NCBI GenBank assembly: GCA_913061385.1
Contig: CAJXTM010000054.1
Location: 1 to 10,666, forward strand
Source: an uncultured Rhodopirellula sp.
GTDB lineage: Bacteria; Planctomycetota; Planctomycetia; Pirellulales; Pirellulaceae
Length of the DNA stretch: 10,666 nt
Direction of reading: 5' to 3'
The notes under the pieces are model-generated. The model saw nothing but the letters and a program-made list of their open reading frames with translations, was not told where the DNA came from and did no database searches. A program made the translations under genes and the position numbers. Each line of letters begins with the position of its first letter. Within the stretch, counting starts at the first letter, position 1. This document shows, piece by piece, positions 1-7,018 of this stretch.

Positions 1-49
1 ACGAGATCAGCCTCGGTCTCGTGGGCTCGGAGATGTGTATAAGAGACAG
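1..49. other. Nextera i7-side sequencing adapter (not genomic)
   Basis: Bases 1-7 match the end of the Illumina P7 primer (ACGAGAT). Bases 8-15 (CAGCCTCG) sit where the i7 index belongs, and from memory this is the Nextera N710 index. Bases 16-30 are the read-2 transposon arm (GTCTCGTGGGCTCGG), and bases 31-49 are the 19-base Tn5 mosaic end AGATGTGTATAAGAGACAG. Biological sequence begins at about base 50. This is library contamination and should be trimmed. Confidence 0.98.
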
Positions 50-61
50 AAATGACTCTCT

Positions 62-187
62 TCAATACCGTTGAACCGGTTCCTTAAAGAAACCGACGAC
101 TTGCTTCTCGAATCCTAAATGCTGAGGTGCTAGGCTGTTGGGCCAGTTGGATTGGGATTGATGGCGAAATTCACGTTTTAGTGGCAT
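62..187 (-). CDS. Possible small protein of 41 residues, unknown function
   Basis: A short minus-strand frame starts with ATG at 187-185 and ends with TGA at 64-62. A purine-rich AGAGGA lies about four bases before the ATG, a plausible ribosome binding site. The product begins MPLKREFRHQSQ and ends GFFKEPVQRY. It is basic and polar, with no signal peptide or membrane segment. The same frame stays open back to a stop near base 300, but that extra stretch has no ATG, GTG or TTG codon, so it is either untranslated or the remnant of a longer gene. The neighbouring methyltransferase is divergent, leaving 188 bases between the two for promoters. I do not recognise a family, and a chance ORF of this length is quite possible. 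Confidence 0.33.
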   Translation of the reverse strand: MPLKREFRHQSQSNWPNSLAPQHLGFEKQVVGFFKEPVQRY

Positions 188-375
188 ATGTTCCTCTGAA
201 TCGATGCTCAGATTCGCTTGTTGGGCCTGTTCCCTTGCAGTGGTTTCCTGGCAACTTACATCGCTACAAATAAATCCCCAACCGCTGCGGCTACAGCATC
301 AGCAATTAGGTGCGGTGGCGAGTAGTATTGGTACAGCGACAAGATATTTACCTTCAAGAGTTAAGCAACACGCGA

Positions 376-1227
376 ATGTCCAAATCGAAATCCAAAAACG
401 TTAAATCAGGCAAGCCGACCATGGCGTCGGTTGCCGATCGGTTTGATTGTTATCAAAAATCGGTCCAAACACCGGACCACGAGGTGGTGTTCTTTGAACA
501 GGCCTATCGGGATGCGTACAAATCCAACCCTGTAGACCTACGCGAAGACTTTTGTGGAACTTTTGCAATCTGTTGCGACTGGGTCGCATCCAAATCGAAA
601 CGAACGGCCATCGGTGTCGATTTGTGTTCAGAGACGTTGCAGTGGGGGCGTGATAATAATCTCGCAAAGTTAAACAAGTCTCAAAGAAAACGTGTGCGAC
701 TGATTGAGCAGGATGTTCGAAAGCGAAATCGACCCGCCGCCGATGTCCTTGCTGCACAGAACTTTTCGTTTTGGATTTTCAAGACACGTGAAGAAGTGAT
801 TGAGTATTTCAAAATTGCCCGTTCCAACCTCAAGTCCAAGGGGGTGATGGTGATGGACATGATGGGTGGTGGCGAGTGCTACGAAGAAGGGCTCGTCGAT
901 AAACGCAAGATCGTCAAAGGTAAGAAGGGCTTCAAGTATCATTGGGAGCAGATGAGTTTCAACCCGATTACAGCGGATGCCAGCTTTGCGATTAGTTTTA
1001 AGTTCGCGGATGGCAGTAAATTGAAGCGGGCTTTTGAGTATCACTGGCGGTTCTGGACCATTCCTGAAGTGCGGGAGATGTTGGCAGAAGCCGGGTTTCG
1101 TGAGAGCCACATCTACTGGGAAAACGATGATGAAAGTGCTGACGACGAAGAGTACAGTACTTGGGAGCGTCAGGAACAAGCGCCGAGTGATGCAAGTTGG
1201 ATTTGTTACATTGTTGCTGTGAAGTGA
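376..1227 (+). CDS. Class I SAM-dependent methyltransferase
   Basis: This is a soluble, probably cytoplasmic methyltransferase of 283 residues, of the type annotated 'class I SAM-dependent methyltransferase' in planctomycetes and related bacteria. Its substrate is unknown. The SAM-binding core appears as LREDFCGT (residues 55-62, in the place of motif I), followed by GVDLCSETLQWG (80-91), where the acidic residue would bind the ribose. AQNFSFWIFKTREE (127-140) and GVMVMDMMGGGE (156-167) are the middle strands, and the C-terminal EYHWRFWTIPEVREML (221-236) with AEAGF is typical of this subfamily. The start is uncertain. ATG 376 is preceded only by a weak AAGAG; ATG 421 (MASVADRF) would give 268 residues and still keep the whole domain. 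The frame is open back to a GTG at 310, but the extra residues look non-coding. It ends 23 bases before the next gene and may be cotranscribed with it. Confidence 0.85.
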   Translation: MSKSKSKNVKSGKPTMASVADRFDCYQKSVQTPDHEVVFFEQAYRDAYKSNPVDLREDFCGTFAICCDWVASKSKRTAIGVDLCSETLQWGRDNNLAKLNKSQRKRVRLIEQDVRKRNRPAADVLAAQNFSFWIFKTREEVIEYFKIARSNLKSKGVMVMDMMGGGECYEEGLVDKRKIVKGKKGFKYHWEQMSFNPITADASFAISFKFADGSKLKRAFEYHWRFWTIPEVREMLAEAGFRESHIYWENDDESADDEEYSTWERQEQAPSDASWICYIVAVK

Positions 1228-1238
1228 ATTCGAAATTT

Positions 1239-1243
1239 GAGGT
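1239..1243 (+). promoter_or_regulatory. Ribosome binding site that selects a GTG start
   Basis: GAGGT lies seven bases before the GTG at 1251. No comparable site precedes the upstream in-frame ATG at 1197, which lies inside the methyltransferase gene, or the ATG at 1314. Starting at GTG 1251 also yields a proper signal peptide, so both lines of evidence agree. Confidence 0.65.
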
Positions 1244-1250
1244 AGCGGTT

Positions 1251-2135
1251 GTGAATAAACCATTAAAGTTGAATTTGACCAGTTGGTTGGCTTTGGGTGC
1301 ATGTTGGTTGGGTATGATGCCCTGTGCTGTAATGTCAGCCGAGAATATCGAAGCAACTAAAAACTTTCAACGCGATCGTTTGGTTGCTTGGTGCATCGTG
1401 CCCTTCGATGCACAAAAGCGAACGCCATCGCAACGAGCGGAAATGGTCGCCAAGATCGGTATGGCACGTGTTGCTTACGATTGGCGAGCAGAGCATGTGC
1501 CGACGTTTGAGGCGGAAGTTGAGGAATACAAAAAGCACGGTATCGAGTTTTTTGCGTTTTGGAGCTGGCATGATTCGCTCGAGCCTTTGATTGCCAAGCA
1601 TGGCATTCGGCCTCAGATCTGGCTGATGATGCCAGCAGTTGCAGACAAACCTGATTCTGAAAAGGTGAAGGCAGCGGCAGAGGCTCTCCTTCCGATGGTT
1701 GAGAAAACAGCCAGACTCGGTCTTCGTCTCGGCTTGTATAACCACGGTGGTTGGGGTGGTGAACCGGAGAACCTTGCCGCAGTTTGCAAGTATCTACATC
1801 AGCATCACAGCGCTGAACATGTCGGGATCGTCTATAATTTTCACCATGGTCACGAACATATTGTTCGTTTTCCGGCAGCGTTCGCAGCAATCAAGCCGTA
1901 TCTGCTTTGCCTGAATTTAAACGGCATGGCTGACCCCTCTCGCGTGTCTGGAAATCAAAACAAGATCCTGCCGATTGGGCAGGGGGTGCACGAACTCGAT
2001 ATGGTTAGGGAAGTATTGCGTCAGGGTTATCAAGGGCCGATCGGAATCCTTGATCATCGAAGTGATCTGGATGCAGAGCTATCACTAACGCAGAATTTAA
2101 AGGGTTTGGATGTGTTGGTGAGTGAGTTGAAATAG
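1251..2135 (+). CDS. Secreted xylose-isomerase-like TIM-barrel protein
   Basis: This 294-residue protein begins with a signal peptide: basic MNKPLK, a hydrophobic stretch, then a likely cut after AVMSA (residue 30). It is therefore probably exported. The rest resembles the sugar phosphate isomerase/epimerase (AP endonuclease 2-like) TIM-barrel superfamily. Strand-like blocks are GIEFFAFWSWHD (97-108), RPQIWLMMPA (120-129), LRLGLYNHGGWGGEPENL (158-175), HVGIVYNFHHGHEH (190-203), YLLCLNLNGM (217-226) and GPIGILDHRSDLD (262-274). In catalytic relatives the strand ends carry Glu, Asp and His ligands for a divalent metal. Here several of those places seem to hold Asn (N164, N196, N222/N224), while H165, H198 and D268/H269 remain. 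The substrate and even catalytic activity are therefore uncertain. It lies between the methyltransferase (23 bases upstream) and a secreted hydrolase (48 bases downstream), consistent with a shared transcript. Confidence 0.82.
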   Translation: MNKPLKLNLTSWLALGACWLGMMPCAVMSAENIEATKNFQRDRLVAWCIVPFDAQKRTPSQRAEMVAKIGMARVAYDWRAEHVPTFEAEVEEYKKHGIEFFAFWSWHDSLEPLIAKHGIRPQIWLMMPAVADKPDSEKVKAAAEALLPMVEKTARLGLRLGLYNHGGWGGEPENLAAVCKYLHQHHSAEHVGIVYNFHHGHEHIVRFPAAFAAIKPYLLCLNLNGMADPSRVSGNQNKILPIGQGVHELDMVREVLRQGYQGPIGILDHRSDLDAELSLTQNLKGLDVLVSELK

Positions 2136-2183
2136 GGCGAGTCCCCTTGTACTCGGCAATCAGTCTTGAAGGGAGAATCTTCG

Positions 2184-4352
2184 ATGCGTTATCTGGTTGG
2201 TCTTTGCCTTGCATTTGCGGTGAATCTGGCTCATGCACAGGCTCCGGTAATCTTTCAAGATGGCACCGCTCAGGATCAGCGGTTGGGTGATTTGAAGACT
2301 CTTAATGGGTTTTTCCCTTTCAGGCCTGTGGGTGATCTCGCAGCCTGGAAGCTGCGACAGCGCGATATCAAACGTCGGGTCCTCGTGTCACAGGGATTAT
2401 GGCCACTTCCAACCAAAACCACGCTGAACGCAGTGATTCATGGCCGTGTTGAGCGAGATGATTATGTAGTCGATCGCGTCTTCCTTGAATCGATCCCGGG
2501 AAACTACGTGACTGGTAGTCTGTATCGGCCAAAGAATAAAACAGGGCCGTTCCCGGTCATCCTTTCTCCACACGGACATTGGAAAGATGGACGCTTCTAC
2601 GATGCCGGTTTGGAAACCGTCAGCAAGCAGATAAAAACGGGAGCTGAGAAATTTAAACAAGGTGGACGCTTTCCACTGCAGGCTCGCGCAGTGAAGTTGG
2701 CACGCATGGGCTGCATCGTGTTTCACTATGACATGACGGGCTATGCAGATGCGGTTCAACTTGGGCACCGGCCCGACCGTTGGGACCATCTTGATAGTTC
2801 AGATAATTGGGGCTTCATGAGTGTTCAAGCAGACTTGCGATTACAGAACATGATGGGATTACAGACTTGGAACTCGATCAGGGCTGTTGATTTCGTATTG
2901 CAGTTGGATGACGTCGACCCAACTCGGGTGGGTGTAACCGGAGCCAGTGGTGGTGGCACGCAGGCGATGATTCTTGGCGCTATCGATGAGCGTATTGCTG
3001 CATCAATGCCGTGCGTCATGGTTTCTACTGCTATGCAAGGCGGTTGCACCTGCGAGAACGCACCGCTTTTGCGAATAGATCAGGGGAATATTGATATAGC
3101 AGCGGCAACTGCGCCGAGGCCGCTGGGGCTTACCGCGGCTGATGATTGGACTGTGGATCTGGAAACCAGTGGTTTTCCTGACCTCAAGCATGTTTATGAG
3201 CTGATGGGTGTCGCGGACAAGATTAGCGCCGTATTTCACACTCGGTTTGGCCATAACTACAACCAGGTCAATCGGGCTGCCATGTATGCGTTTTTTAATG
3301 AACATTTTGAGCTGGGTTGCGAGTCGATCATGGAAGAAGACTTTTTGCCATTGAGTCAAAGTGAGTCGACTGTTTGGAGTAGCGCTTACCCGGAACCGTC
3401 TGGTAATCAAATTGGCGATCTGCATGAGACCAGACTACTTGCCATGGCCGCAAAGGATTCAGATAGCAATATCAATCGTTTGGTATCTGAATCCACCGAG
3501 GACTTGCAATCCTATCGCGAGGTAATCGGTGGCGCGTGGGAGACAATACTGGGACGTCGCGGTGATCAGGTGGGGATAGTCAATTACAACGAGACATCCG
3601 TTACCAAGATGCCACAGGTTGAGATTCATAAGGGTTTGGTCCGGAATGTTACTCATGGAGAAGAGATTCCTGTGCTGCGATTTGTGCCCCCACAAAAAAC
3701 CGAAAATCGTGGCAGTGTACTCTGGGTTACAAATGACGGAAGCAAAGCTGTCATCACTGATGGTAAAGCGACTGAGGAGATCCTGTTACTTGTGAAGGCT
3801 GGGTATACCGTAGTTGTGCCAAGTTTGTTTGGGCAAGCCGAACTTGCGGCGGCGACCGAGGAGCAATCGCAGCGAATGTGGTTCCAACGGGGTGGAGAAA
3901 AAGGGTGGCATAAGTTTTCGGGGTACACCTATGGTTTCAACCATTGTTTGTTTGTCCAACGCGTGCATGACCTGCTCTCGGTGATCATGCACGCACGAAG
4001 CGACGGTGATGTTTGCATGATTGGGCTTGGGAAAGTGGCTGCACCCTTGGTCGCGGCCGCATGTAGCCAGGCAAACACAATGGTGAAACGATGCATTGTC
4101 GATCCGCGTGGATTTAACTTTGTATCGGTTAAACGTCATGACGATCCGATGTTCGTTCCTGGCGCCGCCAAGTACTTAGGTTTTGATGGACTGCTTTCTT
4201 TGGCGTTTCCTGCTTCACTCGTCATCGCGAACGACGACTGTCCAACAGCAAGAAATATTTACGCGGCGAGCAAGGCAGCCGATCGCCTAACAATTCTGAA
4301 TCATGACATTGCCGCGAATGATCTGCTCACGCAGTTGCAATTTGAGGATTAG
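2184..4352 (+). CDS. Secreted alpha/beta hydrolase, acetylxylan-esterase-like, with degenerate second hydrolase domain
   Basis: The product has 722 residues. It starts at ATG 2184, eight bases after GGGAG, rather than at an in-frame TTG at 2166. The signal peptide MRYLVGLCLAFAVNLAHA is probably cut before QAP. Residues about 85-390 form an alpha/beta hydrolase related to the large planctomycete acetylxylan-esterase-like proteins: PVILSPHGHW (124-133, oxyanion region), the nucleophile elbow GASGGG (Ser255), CTCENAPLLR (288-297), then APRPLGLTAADDWT, which supplies the probable acid (D320 or D321), and RFGHNYN with His357. A complete Ser-Asp-His triad is thus visible, so ester hydrolysis on sugars or similar substrates is likely but unproven. 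Residues about 505-722 look like a second hydrolase fold (GSVLWVTNDG, VKAGYTVVVPSLFG). There the elbow reads IGLGKVAAP, with Gly616 in place of Ser, so this half is probably non-catalytic. It is the last gene of a plus-strand run, and its TAG overlaps the stop of the opposing gene. Confidence 0.86.
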   Translation: MRYLVGLCLAFAVNLAHAQAPVIFQDGTAQDQRLGDLKTLNGFFPFRPVGDLAAWKLRQRDIKRRVLVSQGLWPLPTKTTLNAVIHGRVERDDYVVDRVFLESIPGNYVTGSLYRPKNKTGPFPVILSPHGHWKDGRFYDAGLETVSKQIKTGAEKFKQGGRFPLQARAVKLARMGCIVFHYDMTGYADAVQLGHRPDRWDHLDSSDNWGFMSVQADLRLQNMMGLQTWNSIRAVDFVLQLDDVDPTRVGVTGASGGGTQAMILGAIDERIAASMPCVMVSTAMQGGCTCENAPLLRIDQGNIDIAAATAPRPLGLTAADDWTVDLETSGFPDLKHVYELMGVADKISAVFHTRFGHNYNQVNRAAMYAFFNEHFELGCESIMEEDFLPLSQSESTVWSSAYPEPSGNQIGDLHETRLLAMAAKDSDSNINRLVSESTEDLQSYREVIGGAWETILGRRGDQVGIVNYNETSVTKMPQVEIHKGLVRNVTHGEEIPVLRFVPPQKTENRGSVLWVTNDGSKAVITDGKATEEILLLVKAGYTVVVPSLFGQAELAAATEEQSQRMWFQRGGEKGWHKFSGYTYGFNHCLFVQRVHDLLSVIMHARSDGDVCMIGLGKVAAPLVAAACSQANTMVKRCIVDPRGFNFVSVKRHDDPMFVPGAAKYLGFDGLLSLAFPASLVIANDDCPTARNIYAASKAADRLTILNHDIAANDLLTQLQFED

Positions 4353-4549
4353 TTCGGTCGCCGAGACATTTGCTGCTCGCGCGCAGCCGCAACGCGGTTC
4401 ATTTCTTCTCGCTCCGGCTTCGAGGCGTTTGCCCAAGCAGAAATCTCCTGTAGGTCTCGGTGGCACCCCACGCAAATCCCACCCTCGTTGAGTGTGCAGA
4501 CTCCGATACATCGGGAGGCGTGTTTAGGTCGTGTCGATGAATCTTTCAT
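4349..4549 (-). CDS. DUF1289 family small four-cysteine protein
   Basis: This 66-residue protein matches the DUF1289 pattern: RCIGVCTLNEGGICVGCHRD (residues 13-32) followed by LQEISAWANASKPEREEMN. The four cysteines C14, C18, C26 and C29 are spaced like a small metal site, probably zinc or iron, although the family's function is not established. Members are usually 50-80 residues, so the chosen ATG at 4549 gives a normal length. The frame continues upstream to 4741, but that part has no family similarity that I recognise, and no strong ribosome binding site helps to decide. There is no signal peptide, so it should be cytoplasmic. Its TAA (4351-4349) overlaps the TAG of the hydrolase gene on the other strand, leaving no room for a terminator between them. 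Confidence 0.8.
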   Translation of the reverse strand: MKDSSTRPKHASRCIGVCTLNEGGICVGCHRDLQEISAWANASKPEREEMNRVAAAREQQMSRRPN

Positions 4550-4793
4550 GTGACTTTCCCGTGGATATTTGTTCCTCAGATTGTCGTGGTATGTCAAGAC
4601 AGCGGATCTGCCTGAGCGTTTGGTTGCATGTGAGGTGGGTTTTTCCCTTACCGAGAGGGATCCGTCGGCAAATGAGCTGCATTCTATTACCTCTGCCGAT
4701 AGTCTGGTCGCAGCCATCGTGATAATCTGTTGTTCCCCCACATTCTCGGTTTTTCAAACTATTCCCCGCCTCGATTTTCACAGAGAAATGTCA
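4550..4793. other. Divergent intergenic region between DUF1289 gene and PQQ-propeller gene
   Basis: These 244 bases separate two divergently transcribed genes and should hold promoters for both. I see no convincing -35/-10 pair, operator palindrome, riboswitch or RNA gene. A plus-strand frame continuous with the propeller gene is open from ATG 4569. It would place about 75 residues ahead of a clear signal peptide, so I treat that extension as untranslated. An overlapping minus-strand frame (4524-4781) has no recognisable features. Confidence 0.5.
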
Positions 4794-6056
4794 ATGCTTT
4801 TCAATCGACTGATCGTTTTGTTCTCCTTGTGCAATATCGCGAGCTCGTCCGCTTTTACAGCCGAGGACTGGCCAAGTTTTCGTGGTTCCACAGGGGATGG
4901 GGTTGTTGCTCAGGCCTTGCCGGTTGAGTGGGGTGGAGAAAAGAACATCGTCTGGCGAACCGAGATTCCGGGCGAGGGATGGTCATCACCTGTGGCGGCT
5001 GGCAATCGTATTTACCTGACTGCAGCGGTTCCTGCTGGCGGAGGTGAGGCGGATCCAAAAAATCAGGAGTTCACACTTTCCTTGATCATCATTAATGGTA
5101 CGTCGGGTGAAATTATAAAGACGGTTCCGATCATGGAGCAGACAGGCGACCGGCCAGCTAGGATTCATCGCAAAAATAGTCACGCCAGCCCAACGCCTAT
5201 CATTGATGGTGACAAAATCTATGTGCATTTCGGATACCAAGGCACGGCATGCTTGTCTTTGAAGGGTGACATATTATGGAAAAATCGTGATCTGTTTTTT
5301 AAACCGACCCACGGTAACGGCGGCAGCCCAGTGTTGGTTTCCGGAAATCTGATTTTTACGTGTGATGGTGACAAGGAACCAAAAGTTGTCGCGTTGGATG
5401 CTTCAAGCGGCAAGCTTGCGTGGTCGACCCAGCGACCGGTTTCAGCCAAGAAAACGTTTTCATTTTCTACCCCGACAGTGATTGAAGTTGATGGTGAGAT
5501 GCAGGTCATCGCACCAGGCAGTGACTGTGTGCTGGCACTCGATCCCGCGACAGGAGAAATAATTTGGGACGTACGCTACGTTGGCTACTCGGTGGTTCCA
5601 AAGCCGATTTATCACCGTGGTTTGGTCTTCATTTCAACGAGTTTTGACAATAGCAAAATGTTGGCTATTCGACCGACCGGGAAAGGTGAGGTCACCGAGA
5701 CTCATATCGCTTGGGAGCTTGATCGAAATGTTCCCAAGACACCTTCAATGGTTGCCCACGATGGCTTGGTTTATTCGATCAGTGATGATGGCATCGCTAC
5801 GTGCGTCGAAGCTGAAACTGGAGAGTTGGTTTACCGAAAGCGAATAGGAGGAAATTATTCTGCATCGCCGCTGCTGGCCGATAATAGGTTGTACTTCACT
5901 AGTGAAGACGGAATGACGACTGTTGTACGAGCTGGAAGAGATTTTGAAGAGCTCGCTGCGAATGTTATCGAGGAGAGGACACTGGCATCGCTCGGAGTGC
6001 TCGGTGATTCAATTCTGATCCGTACTGGGTCAGCGTTGTATCGTATTCAGGAATGA
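4794..6056 (+). CDS. Secreted PQQ-like beta-propeller protein
   Basis: This protein belongs to the outer membrane protein assembly BamB-like / PQQ-binding-like beta-propeller group, which is very abundant in planctomycetes as exported proteins of unknown substrate. With ATG 4794 it has 420 residues and a signal peptide, MLFNRLIVLFSLCNIASSSA, then FTAEDWPSFRG. The nearby ATG 4788 is also possible, but an AGAGA at 4782-4786 is better spaced for 4794. The start of the mature protein shows the planctomycete signature: WPSFRGSTGDG (26-36), NIVWRTEIPGEGWSSP (51-66) and GNRIYLTAAV. Propeller repeat motifs recur as ALDASSGKLAW (200-210), ALDPATGEIIWDV (248-260) and EAETGELVY (339-347), each blade ending in a Gly-x-x-x-Trp/Tyr pattern. 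Such repeats do not prove that PQQ is bound; no methanol-dehydrogenase-type catalytic or haem domain is present. It is probably monocistronic, ending 6 bases from the convergent regulator gene. Confidence 0.9.
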   Translation: MLFNRLIVLFSLCNIASSSAFTAEDWPSFRGSTGDGVVAQALPVEWGGEKNIVWRTEIPGEGWSSPVAAGNRIYLTAAVPAGGGEADPKNQEFTLSLIIINGTSGEIIKTVPIMEQTGDRPARIHRKNSHASPTPIIDGDKIYVHFGYQGTACLSLKGDILWKNRDLFFKPTHGNGGSPVLVSGNLIFTCDGDKEPKVVALDASSGKLAWSTQRPVSAKKTFSFSTPTVIEVDGEMQVIAPGSDCVLALDPATGEIIWDVRYVGYSVVPKPIYHRGLVFISTSFDNSKMLAIRPTGKGEVTETHIAWELDRNVPKTPSMVAHDGLVYSISDDGIATCVEAETGELVYRKRIGGNYSASPLLADNRLYFTSEDGMTTVVRAGRDFEELAANVIEERTLASLGVLGDSILIRTGSALYRIQE

Positions 6057-6062
6057 TCGGCG

Positions 6063-6914
6063 CTACATTGCTTTGGGGGCCATTGATCGGTACTCGCCGG
6101 GTGACATTTCTGCCAGCTTTTTGAATTGTCGATAAAAAGTTGATAGGTCCCGGAAACCACATTCGAAAGCTATTGAAGTGATTGGGAGATCTGTCTGAAT
6201 GAGGCGTCGTTGAGCATGTTCGATGGCAAGGCGGCGGGTGTGTGAAAGCCACGTCTCCCCTGTCAATTCATGAAATAACTGAGTAAAGGTGCGTCGTGGA
6301 ATCCCCAGCTGTTGACTGGTGGAATCAATTGATAATTCCTCGAAAAATCGTTCCGGAAGATCTGCGATGTACCGTTGTAGTACAGCTCGATCATTACCAT
6401 CGGATTGTAGGGTCGTTTGTGGTTTGGATTCGACTTCCAAAACATGCTGCAACAGTCGCAGGGCGTCAGCAACCATCGAGATGGATGTGGTGGTGGTTGG
6501 TTTTTGCTGTGAGTGGATCAAACTCCGAAGAAGAGATGTGATCCGGTTGGTGAATCCGTGGCGGTGATGTTGGAGTCGGATAGTTAGCGATTCGGTCAAG
6601 CTGGGTTCAAACCCGAGCAGTTGCGTCGCAATGCAGCAGACATACAGACTGGCTGCCGCGGCGGTATCGTCGATGATACGATTGCGCGTGTGGGGTGGAA
6701 TGACAAGTACATCATTGGCATTGAAATCATGAATCTCATCACCAATATGGAACTCTCCCCTGCCCTTCCATACGTAGACAATTTTGGCAAACTCATGAGT
6801 ACGCCAATCCATTGCAAATGTTGGGCTGTGATGACTTTCCAGTACCAAGACGCCCCATGGGGGGAGGTCCTCAGGAAGGGCACGGTCGGTGAGTTGATAA
6901 TCCAAGAGTGACAT
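6063..6914 (-). CDS. AraC-family transcriptional regulator with N-terminal cupin-like domain
   Basis: This is a probable ligand-responsive DNA-binding regulator of 283 residues. Residues about 20-95 form an AraC-type cupin sensor, with FAKIVYVWKGRGEFHIGDE (42-60) and DVLVIPPHTRNRI (68-80), the usual place where a small-molecule effector binds. The C-terminal 95 residues are the double helix-turn-helix. The first helix pair is SIDSTSQQLGIPRRTFTQLF (195-214) and the second is LPITSIAFECGFRDLSTFYR (243-262), ending with the hallmark QFKKLAEMSPGEYR (263-276). The start at ATG 6914 has an AGG seven bases upstream. GTG/TTG codons at 6953-6956 would add 13 or 14 residues but lack a binding site. The gene is divergent from the aldolase-like and flavin oxidoreductase pair, the classic layout for a regulator controlling its neighbours, so I infer that it responds to a substrate or product of that pathway. 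Confidence 0.92.
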   Translation of the reverse strand: MSLLDYQLTDRALPEDLPPWGVLVLESHHSPTFAMDWRTHEFAKIVYVWKGRGEFHIGDEIHDFNANDVLVIPPHTRNRIIDDTAAAASLYVCCIATQLLGFEPSLTESLTIRLQHHRHGFTNRITSLLRSLIHSQQKPTTTTSISMVADALRLLQHVLEVESKPQTTLQSDGNDRAVLQRYIADLPERFFEELSIDSTSQQLGIPRRTFTQLFHELTGETWLSHTRRLAIEHAQRRLIQTDLPITSIAFECGFRDLSTFYRQFKKLAEMSPGEYRSMAPKAM

Positions 6915-7018
6915 CGTTGCCTGTTTTGCAAGGTTCGCATCTGCCCAATTCACCAAGACACTAGGTGCGGTCCAAAGTACAGTTCAAAGTAATGTTTTTT
7001 TGTTACGGGTAAAATAGC
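6915..7018. promoter_or_regulatory. Divergent promoter region with an imperfect direct repeat (candidate AraC-type operator)
   Basis: This 104-base gap lies between the regulator and the enzyme pair. It holds TCCAAAGTA at 6971-6979 and TTCAAAGTA at 6983-6991, a nine-base direct repeat with one mismatch and a 12-base period, followed by a T-rich run (6994-7001). AraC-family proteins commonly bind direct repeats on one face of the helix, so this is a plausible operator. The repeat is short and could be chance. I cannot assign -35 and -10 boxes with confidence, although TAAAAT at 7010-7015 is too close to the ATG at 7019 to be a normal -10. Confidence 0.4.

Noticed and set aside
204..404. Plus-strand frame of 66 residues overlapping the methyltransferase start.
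   Set aside because: It has no ribosome binding site, its composition does not look like a protein, and it overlaps the better-supported gene in another frame.
670..1356. Long minus-strand frame (228 residues) opposite the methyltransferase.
   Set aside because: It runs antisense to a gene with recognisable motifs, and its translation shows no family features.
2138..2155. Inverted repeat CGAGT/ACTCG with an 8-base loop between the TIM-barrel and hydrolase genes, a possible terminator or RNA element.
   Set aside because: The stem is only five base pairs with no T-run after it, and such hairpins are expected by chance.
4550..4741. Upstream extension of the DUF1289 gene to ATG 4741.
   Set aside because: The family is short, and the added 64 residues have no recognisable similarity. 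The ATG at 4549 gives a normal length.
4569..4793. N-terminal extension of the propeller gene back to ATG 4569.
   Set aside because: It would bury a clear signal peptide about 75 residues inside the protein. The family starts at a signal peptide followed shortly by WPSFRG.
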